Positions 1 through 9,600 of a stretch of 64,000 nucleotides of DNA are shown in pieces. The notes beneath the pieces were generated by a model that saw only the letters and a program-made list of their open reading frames with translations, searched no databases and was not told the origin of the DNA. The DNA is taken from positions 1 through 64,000 of the forward strand of contig JAIPFM010000098.1 in the NCBI GenBank assembly GCA_021736645.1. Reading direction: 5' to 3'. Source of the stretch: Phycisphaerae bacterium (GTDB taxonomy: Bacteria > Planctomycetota > Phycisphaerae > Sedimentisphaerales > Anaerobacaceae). The position numbers were made by a program, and so were the translations under genes. The stretch's first letter is position 1, and each line of letters opens with the position of its first letter.

Positions 1-163
1 AATAAACGAGAGTTGTAAGTACAGGACAAGCCGTAGGTTGTAGTCTCCAGCCTGTTTGCTTTGACTTCTGTTTTGACATACCAAACGCGCCTTAAAGTGC
101 CCTATTGCACTGGCACACGCCTGGCAGCCAGGCCATGCGGTGAGCACGTTACGGACGAGCGCA

Positions 164-1918
164 TTATCGGTAAGACACCACGATCCCATCAACCAGCATC
201 TTGTTTCCATCATAGGCCACATGACCATTGGGAGGCGTCACAACGATCACCGCTGCTGTGTCTGCGTCCAGTGTAAAAGTGGTATGGCCTGATACATGGC
301 GTGCAACAAAGCTTTTTGACACAGTATCATACAGGTCTGATACGCAAGCCAGATCAATCTCCACGGTTTTCTGTGTGGTATGAGGATTGTAGTAGAGGTA
401 CGTGGGATAGACCCGGTCATGGTAATAATCTGTCTTGACACAATCCCATTGCAGTATGCCTTCTACATTGGTCAGGGAAACAATCCCGCCCAGCATGCCT
501 ATATGGTTTCCCATATACAGGCTGATATTGAAAGGCTCATTTGAAAACCAGGCCTTCTTCTGTAGATAGTATTCACTTGGGGGTACCTTGGGTCTCGATC
601 CCCAGCCATATAACACGGGGTCACCTGAGGCGTATGGCTTGTACTGCTTTAAACCACGATCCTCACTCAATACCCCTTCATACGATAGCAGGTCATTGGG
701 GTCCCATTGGTCTTTCCAATCCTTGTGGTCCTGATGATCCCAATCCATCTGATAACCCTGGAGAATGCGACACGAGTTCGCAGCATTCACAGCATAGATG
801 CCAATGGCCCTTGCATAGCGTTGATCATACCGAACCACTGGCACCAGCCAGGCAGGCCCCTGATAAGACTCCATGGAGAAGGCATAGAAACGCGTGTCTC
901 CATGATCCGCGCCATTGAGACCATCCGTGTTGACACCGCCATGATGGGTCCCGGCCGTGACCTTCCACCCGTCTCCCAGTTCACCAAACCAAATGTCCAT
1001 CATGCGGCCCAGGTCGTAGCGCCTTCCCAGTTCGGCATTGAGTCTGGCCACAACCACAGGACCAGGCATATGGGTACATTCATAGCGGGCAGGGTGTTTC
1101 AGGTGCCACTGGATCGCACTCTCAGCAGCATCCAGATATTTTTGAGTGCCCAGAACCTTCCAGCCCACGAACTCGATCCAGGCCACGCCGGACGCGTTGC
1201 CAAATCTGTTCATGGGCTCCTTTCTTCCATCTGGCTTCAGTGTGTCAAAATTAAAGCCATAGGAGAAGTAGTCCGGGTTGTCTGGAAATCCGTGACCTAC
1301 ACACACGTCATAAAAGCGCTCGGCCGTGGATGTAAAATGTTGTTTGAAATCAGCGTCATCCTGGTAATAATTCATGATCATCACGGACAGCATCACAGGC
1401 CAGTAGCCATACACACCGGAATGGACCACAGGACCCTTGTTATCCGGATGGACCTTGTATAGGCCATGCCGGGCATCATACCAATGTTTAAAAGAGTCGA
1501 TAAAATCAAAGCCGTACAGGTCTGTCATGTCCAGACCAGCCACAGTACCGCCCACAATGGCACCAAAGCAATTCATGCCCTCACCGCCCGTGCGCTTTGG
1601 AGGGCTGCAGAGATAGGCCCCAAAATCAAACGTATGGTTCTCATTGATCTGAATGATAGGGAAATGACCATTGCCACCACCTTTCAAAGAAGGATCACAG
1701 ACCATCCTGTAATAGTCCTGCGCCACCTGTTTCCAGTCCCGCATCATATAGGGTTGGGGCAGGCGTGGAAAATGGTCGTTGACCCTGGCAATGGCAAGTT
1801 GTTCAACAGCGACAGTGCCCTGGGCAGGCGGCACATCACCTGTACCGAGTCCAGCGCAGACCGTGGCAGCAAGTGTGGTTGAAAATACCAGTACTAAGAC
1901 GATTCGATTCACATGCAT
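164..1918 (-). CDS. Secreted protein of unknown family, possibly an alpha/alpha-barrel carbohydrate-active enzyme
   Basis: A 584-residue protein starting at ATG 1918, with GGAG eight bases upstream. An in-frame GTG at 1927 is an alternative. Residues 1-25 form a signal peptide ending near A-T-V-C-A, so it is probably periplasmic or secreted. The rest is rich in Trp, Tyr, His and Gly with helical stretches, such as the 'AWIEFVGWKVLGTQKYLDAA' segment, that resemble (alpha/alpha) toroid hydrolases and lyases. Another notable stretch is 'THHGGVNTDGLNGADHGD'. The C-terminal 100 residues look like a beta-sandwich, as in many polysaccharide lyases. I do not recognise a named family. The enzyme role is inferred from fold style and neighbours only; the coding call itself is firm. 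Confidence 0.75.
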   Translation of the reverse strand: MHVNRIVLVLVFSTTLAATVCAGLGTGDVPPAQGTVAVEQLAIARVNDHFPRLPQPYMMRDWKQVAQDYYRMVCDPSLKGGGNGHFPIIQINENHTFDFGAYLCSPPKRTGGEGMNCFGAIVGGTVAGLDMTDLYGFDFIDSFKHWYDARHGLYKVHPDNKGPVVHSGVYGYWPVMLSVMIMNYYQDDADFKQHFTSTAERFYDVCVGHGFPDNPDYFSYGFNFDTLKPDGRKEPMNRFGNASGVAWIEFVGWKVLGTQKYLDAAESAIQWHLKHPARYECTHMPGPVVVARLNAELGRRYDLGRMMDIWFGELGDGWKVTAGTHHGGVNTDGLNGADHGDTRFYAFSMESYQGPAWLVPVVRYDQRYARAIGIYAVNAANSCRILQGYQMDWDHQDHKDWKDQWDPNDLLSYEGVLSEDRGLKQYKPYASGDPVLYGWGSRPKVPPSEYYLQKKAWFSNEPFNISLYMGNHIGMLGGIVSLTNVEGILQWDCVKTDYYHDRVYPTYLYYNPHTTQKTVEIDLACVSDLYDTVSKSFVARHVSGHTTFTLDADTAAVIVVTPPNGHVAYDGNKMLVDGIVVSYR

Positions 1919-2413
1919 TTGGGCCACTCCACACCAGGGGATAGTCCTGGCAAATCCTAAAATTTACGCCAGGACGTTTGACGCTATGTCAGACGCCCCG
2001 GTGTGTAATAAGTCGACATCGATCCGGGTGAACAGAATCTGACCCACGGCTCAATGAGGTATTGGTGCAGGAATCCATTCTTATCTTGACACCAAATCAT
2101 CCATTCAGCACAGTATAAGCCCCTGAGACCTTCAAATGCAACGGAGATTCTACCGTGTTCGAACCGGACAGGACTGCATTATGGATGTTCAATAACCGGG
2201 ATTGACGTGAATTCAGGGGAAATGCGTTGGACATTCTGTCCGCACCTGGGAATAACATGGTTTGTACGCGGAGTATTTTGTTGCGGTCAGAGGCTGCAAT
2301 ATGGTAGCCTCATAAATGTCCATAGACGTGCTGGTTTTGGTGCCAAAGGAGTCTGTTTGCCCAGATATGCCAGGGCATTATTCTATGTCATTCTAATGTG
2401 AAGGAGGATTATT
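1919..2413. other. Intergenic region between divergent genes
   Basis: About 495 bases separate two divergent genes. It must hold both promoters, but I could not identify a convincing -35/-10 pair; a TTGACA near 2093 has no well-spaced -10. The only clear signal is AAGGAGG just before the ATG at 2414. No gene, repeat or RNA was recognised. Confidence 0.4.
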
Positions 2414-4759
2414 ATGTGTAAGCAATTCTCTGTGCCAGTGTCTCGTGTATCAGGTGTCCAATCAGTCACACGATGCCCGGAGAGGACCCCTTCAGCCATC
2501 CGAACTTTCCGCGTCCTGTGGCTTGTGGCGTTTGCCGTTGTGTGGACCATGGCCGGGCACAGTGGCATTGCCATTGGGCAGGTCGCCGGTGTGGACGATC
2601 CGTCCGACATGGCCGATTCGAGCGGCGACATCAAGCGTATTGAGGCATGGGTAGACGACGGCAACCTGCATCTGACAATGACGGTGTACGGTGTTTTCGC
2701 ACCTGCAGTGTCGGAGACGCAGGCAGGGATGACCAATCGATACTACTACCATTGGATCTTCGACACGGACAACAATCCCGCCACGGGTTACAACAACTCC
2801 GAGTACGAGGGCAGCGCGACGAATCTGAAATCCCCCATCGGCGCTGATCTGGTGGTTCAATTCGGCTGGCGCGACGGCAACACCAATGGTGTGTACGCCT
2901 ATGATCCATTGACTGAGGCCTCCCTGTTTGAGGACTACGCATACACGATTGACGGTGATACGATTCACGCGGTCATCCCCTTGGCAGATTTGGGACTGAC
3001 CCCGGACGACACCATCGCGCTGTCCGCGTTTCAGGAAGGCGCGTCCAATGGATGGCAGGTTGATTGGATCGAGTCGGTCGTGCTGGCATTGACGGTCGTC
3101 AAGGCCTCGAATCCGATCCCTGCAGCGGATAGCAACGACATCGCGCGCGATGTGATTCTGACCTGGGATTCGGGTGAATTGGCAGTCCAACATAACGTGT
3201 ACTTCGGAACGCATTGGAATGACGTCAATGACGCCAGTGCTGGCAATCCGCTGGGCGTCTTGCTGGGACAGGGGTTGGCTGACAGTTCAATGGATGCCGG
3301 TCGTCTTGATTTCGGTCAAACCTATTTCTGGCGCGTGGATGAAGTCAATGGGGCCCCTGATTTTACGATTTTCAAAGGGGATGTTTGGAGTTTCATGACA
3401 GAGCCCTATTCCATTAGGGTTCCGATTGAGTTCGACAAGGCCACGGCCTCAAGTTCTATCACTGTAAACACACCCGACATGACCATCAATGGTTCCGGCC
3501 TTGAAGGCCACACACATTCCGCAAACGGCGAGGACATGTGGCTCAGTAGTCCGTCTGATCCATCTCCCTGGTTGATGTACGAGTTCAGCCAACCACAGAA
3601 ACTCGATCAGATGCTGATCTGGAACTCGAACAGCAGCTCTGAAGGATTCGTTGGCTGGGGCATCAAAGACGTGAACATTGAATACTCGATAGACGGCACC
3701 CAATGGACAGGTCTTTCAGAACCCAATCAGATCGCTCGAGCCCCCGGTCTTCCCACATACAGTGAGCCTCAGGTTGTTGACTTTGGCTTGGCTCTGGCCA
3801 GGTATGTCAGGATTAACATCCTGAGCAACTGGGGCGGTATACTCAAACAATACGGTGTGTCTGAAGTGCAATTCTTGGGTGTTCCTGTGTATGCACGCAC
3901 ACCCGACCCGGCATCCGGTTCTGTGGCGGTTCCTCCGAACTCAGTCGTGTCCTGGCGTGCAGGCCGTGAAGCGGGTCAGCATACCATCTATGTCAGTGCT
4001 GATCCCAATGAAGTGGCCGAGGATTTGGCTCCGTCCGTGACATCCAATACAAACAGCCTGGATCTGATCTCGCTGGATCTGCAATTGGATGAGACCTACT
4101 ACTGGCGTGTGGATGAAGTGAACGATGCAGAGATCCCGTCTGTGTGGGCAGGACCTGTGTGGCATTTGAGCACATCGGCTGGTTTGATCGTGGATGATTT
4201 TGAAAGTTACGGCAACTTCAGCCCCAATCGGCCGTTCCAGACGTGGCTTGACGGGGCTGGCTATTCAGCCGATGAGTACTTCCCGGTTGCGTACGGCGGT
4301 AATGGGACAGGCGCGGGTGTGGGCCATGACATATGGAGTCCGGGCAGTCCGTACTTTAATGGCCAGATCACGGAGAAAACCATCACCATGACGGGCAGCA
4401 GTCAGTCCATGCCATTCTATTACAATAACTCTGGCGGCGTGCCATCTCAAATCGACCGCAAGTGGTCGACGCCCCAGGATTGGAACGCGCACGGTATCCA
4501 AATGCTGGTGCTGTATTTTTACGGTGCAGAAGGCAACACTGGCCAGTTGTATGTCACCATCAACGACACCAGGGTTTTGTATGAGGGGGATGCCTCGAAT
4601 CTGTCAGAACTCACATGGACTCCCTGGATTATTGATCTGGGTTCTCTGGCTGTCAGCAGTGTCAACACGCTGAGTATTGGCGTGGAAGGTGCGGGTGCCA
4701 AGGGTCTGCTTCTTATCGACGAGATTGGGCTGTACAAGTCAGCCCCTGTGACACCATAA
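2414..4759 (+). CDS. Secreted multidomain protein with discoidin (F5/8 type C) domain
   Basis: A 781-residue exported protein; the start ATG follows AAGGAGG. The N-terminal 55 residues hold a long basic leader and a hydrophobic signal segment. Residues 60-225 form a beta-rich N-terminal module, possibly CBM9-like. A FN3-like module (about 232-330) is followed by a discoidin-type domain (about 336-488, with 'KDVNIEYSIDG' and 'YVRINILSNWGG'). A second FN3-like module with the 'ETYYWRVDEVND' signature lies at about 495-586. The C-terminal beta-sandwich begins 'LIVDDFESYG'. This architecture is typical of planctomycete exoproteins that bind glycans; no catalytic domain is visible. It shares everything after residue 230 with the protein at 57203-59473 but has a different N-terminal module. 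Probable role: carbohydrate binding or adhesion. Confidence 0.82.
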   Translation: MCKQFSVPVSRVSGVQSVTRCPERTPSAIRTFRVLWLVAFAVVWTMAGHSGIAIGQVAGVDDPSDMADSSGDIKRIEAWVDDGNLHLTMTVYGVFAPAVSETQAGMTNRYYYHWIFDTDNNPATGYNNSEYEGSATNLKSPIGADLVVQFGWRDGNTNGVYAYDPLTEASLFEDYAYTIDGDTIHAVIPLADLGLTPDDTIALSAFQEGASNGWQVDWIESVVLALTVVKASNPIPAADSNDIARDVILTWDSGELAVQHNVYFGTHWNDVNDASAGNPLGVLLGQGLADSSMDAGRLDFGQTYFWRVDEVNGAPDFTIFKGDVWSFMTEPYSIRVPIEFDKATASSSITVNTPDMTINGSGLEGHTHSANGEDMWLSSPSDPSPWLMYEFSQPQKLDQMLIWNSNSSSEGFVGWGIKDVNIEYSIDGTQWTGLSEPNQIARAPGLPTYSEPQVVDFGLALARYVRINILSNWGGILKQYGVSEVQFLGVPVYARTPDPASGSVAVPPNSVVSWRAGREAGQHTIYVSADPNEVAEDLAPSVTSNTNSLDLISLDLQLDETYYWRVDEVNDAEIPSVWAGPVWHLSTSAGLIVDDFESYGNFSPNRPFQTWLDGAGYSADEYFPVAYGGNGTGAGVGHDIWSPGSPYFNGQITEKTITMTGSSQSMPFYYNNSGGVPSQIDRKWSTPQDWNAHGIQMLVLYFYGAEGNTGQLYVTINDTRVLYEGDASNLSELTWTPWIIDLGSLAVSSVNTLSIGVEGAGAKGLLLIDEIGLYKSAPVTP

Positions 4760-4853
4760 ATCAGATGGCTGAATGACCTAATGACATGCCCTATTTTAAC
4801 ACGGTAGACAACGTTTTTCTTGTATTGGCATGTTCACTGATGTACTATTATTG

Positions 4854-5006
4854 TAATACTTTAGCCAAGTGAAGCAATTGACCAAAGCGGTTCAGGGTTC
4901 AGGGTTCAGGGTTGATCGAATGACCCGGTTTTCTCTACCGGAAACCGTGAACGGTGAACCTTTTTAACCGTGAACCACACTTTTGCTTCATATGGCTAAA
5001 GTGTTA
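4854..5006. repeat. Long imperfect palindrome with 24-bp inverted arms and a TTCAGGG triplication
   Basis: The left arm (4854-4877) and right arm (4983-5006) are inverted copies matching at about 21 of 24 positions. Inside lie three tandem TTCAGGG heptamers (4891-4911). These can pair with the AACCGTGAACGGTGAACC-type stretch around 4944-4974, so nearly the whole 153 bp can fold into one long hairpin. It sits between two co-oriented genes, 95 bases after a stop codon. It could be a non-autonomous mobile element or act as a transcription terminator. Its core is unrelated to the three elements near 13.0, 20.6 and 63.1 kb. Confidence 0.7.
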
Positions 5007-5096
5007 CCTATTGTTTATGTGTGCCACATCACTCCCGGAGTGTTGTCAGATGATATTGATTCGCAACCTTGGCGGTTTTAATGGAGGATAGGTAGA

Positions 5097-6629
5097 ATGA
5101 GAACAAAGAGAGTCATAATCCTGCTCATGGTCTTGCTGTGGTTGCCTGGTTCTGTCAGGGCGGACGACATCTATCTCTGGACGGGTGCCTTGGGTGACGA
5201 CTGGATGACGGCTGCCAACTGGGATGTGGCCGCCGTACCGGCCAATGGCGCCTTGGGAGGGGATGCAGATGCGACCATCGGCAGTACGACGCCTTTGACC
5301 TGGCCGGTTCTTGATGCGGGTGACATGCCGCCGGTCATTGACGACCTCTGGATTGCCAATGGAAGCGGTCTCATGGGGGAACTCCTGGTCCAAGGCGGTG
5401 TGACACTGACCTGTACGGACGATCTCAAGATAGGGTACGATGCAGGGAGCGTCTATGCAAAGCTGACTGTCAAGGACGCCGGCACCACGGTTCTCGGTCT
5501 GAAGTCACTTGAACTCGGAGCAGACGGCACCGTGGTGATCGATGTGGATGGCGGCACACTGGTCATTGGCGAAGTCGACAAACCCAAGTGGAATATGATC
5601 GTGGCCGAAGGCGCCGATGCCAACGTCACCATACTCATTCGCAATGGCGGATTACTTGAGCATCACGGCGACTATGCGGAAGACGACCGTGGCGGCCTGA
5701 TCATTGGGGACGGAACGGCTCTGATCGACATTGGCTCTGACAGCGGATTCGGCAGCGGCACCTTGAAACTGAAAAATGACGTGAGGGACCTTGTCCGATC
5801 CCTGTACCACGATGGGATTATTGTGGCTGACGGCGGTGACAGAGACGTTCGCATCAGCTTTTTTGACGGGTATACGTATGTCACGGCGTCGGACTTCACC
5901 ACACGCATCAATCCCAGTCCAAGCGATGGTGCCACGGTACTGTTTGGCCCGGCCCGGCTTGGCTGGACTCTGCCTGAGCCGAGCGTCCCGGGAGGACTCG
6001 TGACCTGTGATGTCTATTTCGGGACCCATCCCGATGTCGAGGCCAACCCCAAAGTGGTGGTGCGCCAGGCGGTCGAGTCCCTGGACGTGACATTGGTGCC
6101 CCTCACGGAATATTACTGGGCACTTGACCTGTACGACTCCAGTGTCAGTATGACCGAGCCGATTTATCTGAGCCCCATGTACAGATTCAATACGATGAAC
6201 ATGGCCCCCGATGTCAATGCCGGCGCAGACGTGACTGCCTGGCTGGAGAACGGTTTAAAGGTTGTCCCGCTCGAGGGATTCGTCTCTGATCAGGACGGCG
6301 GGCCCGGATCTGCCACGTATCAGTGGACAGTGATTTCCGAGCCGAATGCATTGAATCCGGCTCAGATCAGTGATCCGTTTGCACGGGTTTCTGCGGTGAC
6401 CTTGAAAGAACTCGGTTCGTATACACTGCAGTTTGAGGCTGGCGACGGTGAATTTGTTACCACCGATACCCTGCAGATCATGTTGTATGCAGATGCCTGC
6501 GACCACGCACGTCATCAAGCCGGATTCGAGATACTTCTCGGGGACACGAACAACGATTGCATCGTTGATTTCAGGGACCTTGCCAATTTGGCATCGAGCT
6601 GGCTTCAGAAAAATGACACGATGCCTTAA
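5097..6629 (+). CDS. Secreted protein with PKD-like domain and C-terminal dockerin-like tail
   Basis: A 510-residue exported protein with signal peptide 'MRTKRVIILLMVLLWLPGSV'. Residues 20-215 are repetitive and beta-rich, with glycine-aspartate phrases such as 'GTVVIDVDGGTLVIG', resembling autotransporter-associated (PATR-like) beta-helix repeats. A FN3-like stretch with 'LTEYYWALD' follows, then a PKD/cadherin-like domain at about 360-455 ('APDVNAGADV'). The last 50 residues hold 'GDTNNDCIVDFRDLANLASS', the calcium-loop pattern of planctomycete dockerin-like tails. Such tails are assumed to anchor or assemble exoproteins, but partner cohesins are generally unknown in this group and none is seen here. 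The gene converges on the next one with only six bases between stops. No catalytic residues were recognised. Confidence 0.82.
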   Translation: MRTKRVIILLMVLLWLPGSVRADDIYLWTGALGDDWMTAANWDVAAVPANGALGGDADATIGSTTPLTWPVLDAGDMPPVIDDLWIANGSGLMGELLVQGGVTLTCTDDLKIGYDAGSVYAKLTVKDAGTTVLGLKSLELGADGTVVIDVDGGTLVIGEVDKPKWNMIVAEGADANVTILIRNGGLLEHHGDYAEDDRGGLIIGDGTALIDIGSDSGFGSGTLKLKNDVRDLVRSLYHDGIIVADGGDRDVRISFFDGYTYVTASDFTTRINPSPSDGATVLFGPARLGWTLPEPSVPGGLVTCDVYFGTHPDVEANPKVVVRQAVESLDVTLVPLTEYYWALDLYDSSVSMTEPIYLSPMYRFNTMNMAPDVNAGADVTAWLENGLKVVPLEGFVSDQDGGPGSATYQWTVISEPNALNPAQISDPFARVSAVTLKELGSYTLQFEAGDGEFVTTDTLQIMLYADACDHARHQAGFEILLGDTNNDCIVDFRDLANLASSWLQKNDTMP

Positions 6630-6635
6630 CTGGCG

Positions 6636-9600
6636 TTATGGACCGGGCTTTCGCCACACAATGCGTGTGTCGGGGCCGGACCCTTTCTTCAAGTCGCCGT
6701 TTTCAAAAATCACTTGCTTGCCGTCATCCACGACAACGGGAGATCGCCCATCCGTTTGCTCGAAGTCGAAATGGCAGTCGAGAAAGCGGATGTTCTCCAC
6801 GTGCCGCAGATACCAGGCGTAGGCCGGGAGGTCGCCAACCTTGCGCGGGAAATGTTCGTCGTTGTCCTTGGGGTCCAGGGACGCCTCGACCGCAGAGTGG
6901 CCCCCTCTGGCCGTGATTCGGACGTTCTTGAATGAGACCTCCTGAATGGGACTCCCCGGTTTGCCCCAAATCACGGACGGCATTTCGCGGTTCTTGAAAT
7001 AGGCGTAGCAGTCCGTGGCTGTGATGTTTTCAAAGGTGATGTTCCGGATGGCCCCGCGTTTGTAGGACCCCTCAGGCACGCGAGCCACGTCAGATAGTTT
7101 GATGAAGATCGGGGCGAAGGTTTGTGCCATGGTGATATCCTGATAGTGAACACCGTCAATGATGCTGCCGTCGTTCGACGTGATACTGATGCCGGCCTTG
7201 CCCGCTCCCAGGATTCGAATGTTCTCAAATCGAACGTTCTTGAAGGTCCCGACGGTTTCAGAGCCGAATTGAAGGGTGTTGCACCCGCTCGCAAGAAAGC
7301 AGTTTTTGACGGTAATGTTCTCGCACGGCAAGGCCTGCCCCAGAGACAGGTCACTGCCGAGTTTGATGGCATCGTCCCCGCCCGCTGGCTGACCGTCCTC
7401 GCGGCGCACTGCGTCGATGTGACAATAGGTGACCACCACGTTGCTGCATTGTGAGAGGTTGAGTCCATCACGACTGGTTTTAATGGCCACGTTGTCCACG
7501 AGCATGTCTTTGCAGCCTGTGGCCAGAATGGCATAATGACCCCCTTCGTGAATGTTCAGATTGCGAATCTCGACGTTCCTGCACAGCTTGAGGGCGATTC
7601 CCTTGTCGCCGGTGCCATTGGGCACCCGGCTGCTTCGGGTCAGGGCCGATCCGTCAAGGGTTCCCGGCCCAAATATTTTGATGTTTTCAAGGTTGATGCC
7701 ACGAATGAGAGAGGCTTCCCAGTGGTAGTAGGCTGAATCCATGAGTCCCTTGTCGTTTGGATTGGGTTCCCACGGATCCATGAGGCCCGGCAGGGCCTTC
7801 AGCACAGCGCCCTTGTCCAGGGCAAGGGTGATATTGCTTTTAAGACGGATCGAACCGGTGCCATACATGCCGGAAGGGACAAAGACCGTGCCGCCCCCGG
7901 CCGCGTGACAGGCTTCGATGGTCTGGTTGATGGCCGGGGCATCATTGGTCGATCCATCGGCCTTGGCACCATAATGCCGCACGTTATAGACCTTGACTCT
8001 GGCCAGGTTTTCTCTGGTCAGCGCGGCCGTCACGTCATCGCCGTCGGTGCCCGTGACTTTCCCGAAGGCCTTCCACATCTCGTTTCGTTCCTTTTCAGCG
8101 TCTTTGACGAAGTCTTCAAGGGCCTTGAGCGTACCGGTGAACCGGGGCACGTCGATTTTCTCTTCAATGCGTTTCCACATCGGGGGCAGTTGTGCGGCGA
8201 GTGTCACGGCTTCGTTCATGTTCTCGTAAAAATCCTGGATCACGGTACGTCCCATGGAAAGACGGGTGTCGTGCGGCACAAAGTGAAACGAGGTCAGAAA
8301 CTCTTCGCCCCTCAATCGATCCCCGTACACGTCGCGCAGGCCCGGCGAGTACTGCGCCAATGTGCGTTTCGCCAGCAGGGCATTTGCGGGCCCCAACCCC
8401 TGACGGTTGATCACGTGCGTGGTCTTGTCCTGGACGAGATCCTCTTGATCCCCCTTATCGAGCCAGATGCCGCGATACCCGCGGTACATATAGAGTTTAC
8501 GTGCCACATCGTCCGAGAGATACAGAATTGTCTTGACGGTATCGATCACGTCGGGATCGCTGCCAAATGTCTGCATGATCCATTCGGTATAGATCTCTTC
8601 CACGGTCCTGTCTGGATTCCACGCCAAACGGCCCAAACCATAGTAGTTCACCATGTTCAGCGGAGACGTTGTCCACGCGGGCCCAGGTTCAATCATGGAA
8701 ACGCCCACAATGCAATCCACGTCGAACTTGTTCAGGCTGCCCGGGCCCTTGTGGTAATGATCCTGCTCCATCCACCATTGCCATTTCTCTATCCAAGAAC
8801 TCGGAAACCCCTTGTCGATGACCAGTTCGGTGCCGGAAAGCGTTTTCTGCATGGCACCGTCGAGCGCTGGAAGCGGCGCTGAAAAGTCCCAGTCAAGGGG
8901 ACTGCCCTTGGGCAGGATGATGACATTGTCACGGAAGTTGCCGTCCTCCTGAGCGAAAAGGTCATGAGGAATGAGGTTGCGATAGGGCTCTCGCGTATAG
9001 CGGGAATTGCCATAAACGAAACCACGAACGAGCGTCAGGCCGCCATAGGGCTTCAGCGTGTCGGCGATACGATTGACCATCGGGGGACGAGGATCGCCGT
9101 TCTGTTTTTCCGATCCCAGCTTCATCAAATACCCGCCAAAGTCCGGCACCCTGGCATAGAGCTGGTCGGCTGTCCCCTGCTCCAGTGCCAGCAGATAGCT
9201 TGGACTCCAGTAGAGTCTCATGCCATAATCCCTTAAGATCCCGGCGAGGATCTCGACCTCATCCAGATGCTCAAGAAAGTTGTTTCGGTAGTCCCAGTTC
9301 ACCTCACTCGGGCAGATGGCGTTCCAACCGACAGAGGCCATCATACGAACCCAGTCTCGAATGAGTCGGGTATCGCCCGTGCGCAGCGCCTGCCAGCTGT
9401 AGATCGAACAGTCCCTGCCGCCCCCGCGCCATTTATCACCGGGGAATCCGCGGAAGTAAGCCCAGTGATCGACCATTCTGATGGGGATCTGCGGCGTCTC
9501 GAGCACGTCAAGTTTGCCGGGGTCCTGTCCCAGTTGCAGGCGGCGAATCAGGTCGAATGTGCCGAATATGACGCCTGCAGGCACACGGCCCGCAATCACA

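Noticed and set aside
4891-4911. Three TTCAGGG repeats as a possible CRISPR or telomere-like array
   Set aside because: Only three heptamers with no spacers, and they form part of the arm of a larger palindrome.
7905-8882. A 325-codon plus-strand frame inside the GH67-GH28 gene
   Set aside because: Antisense to conserved GH67 motifs; no ribosome-binding site.
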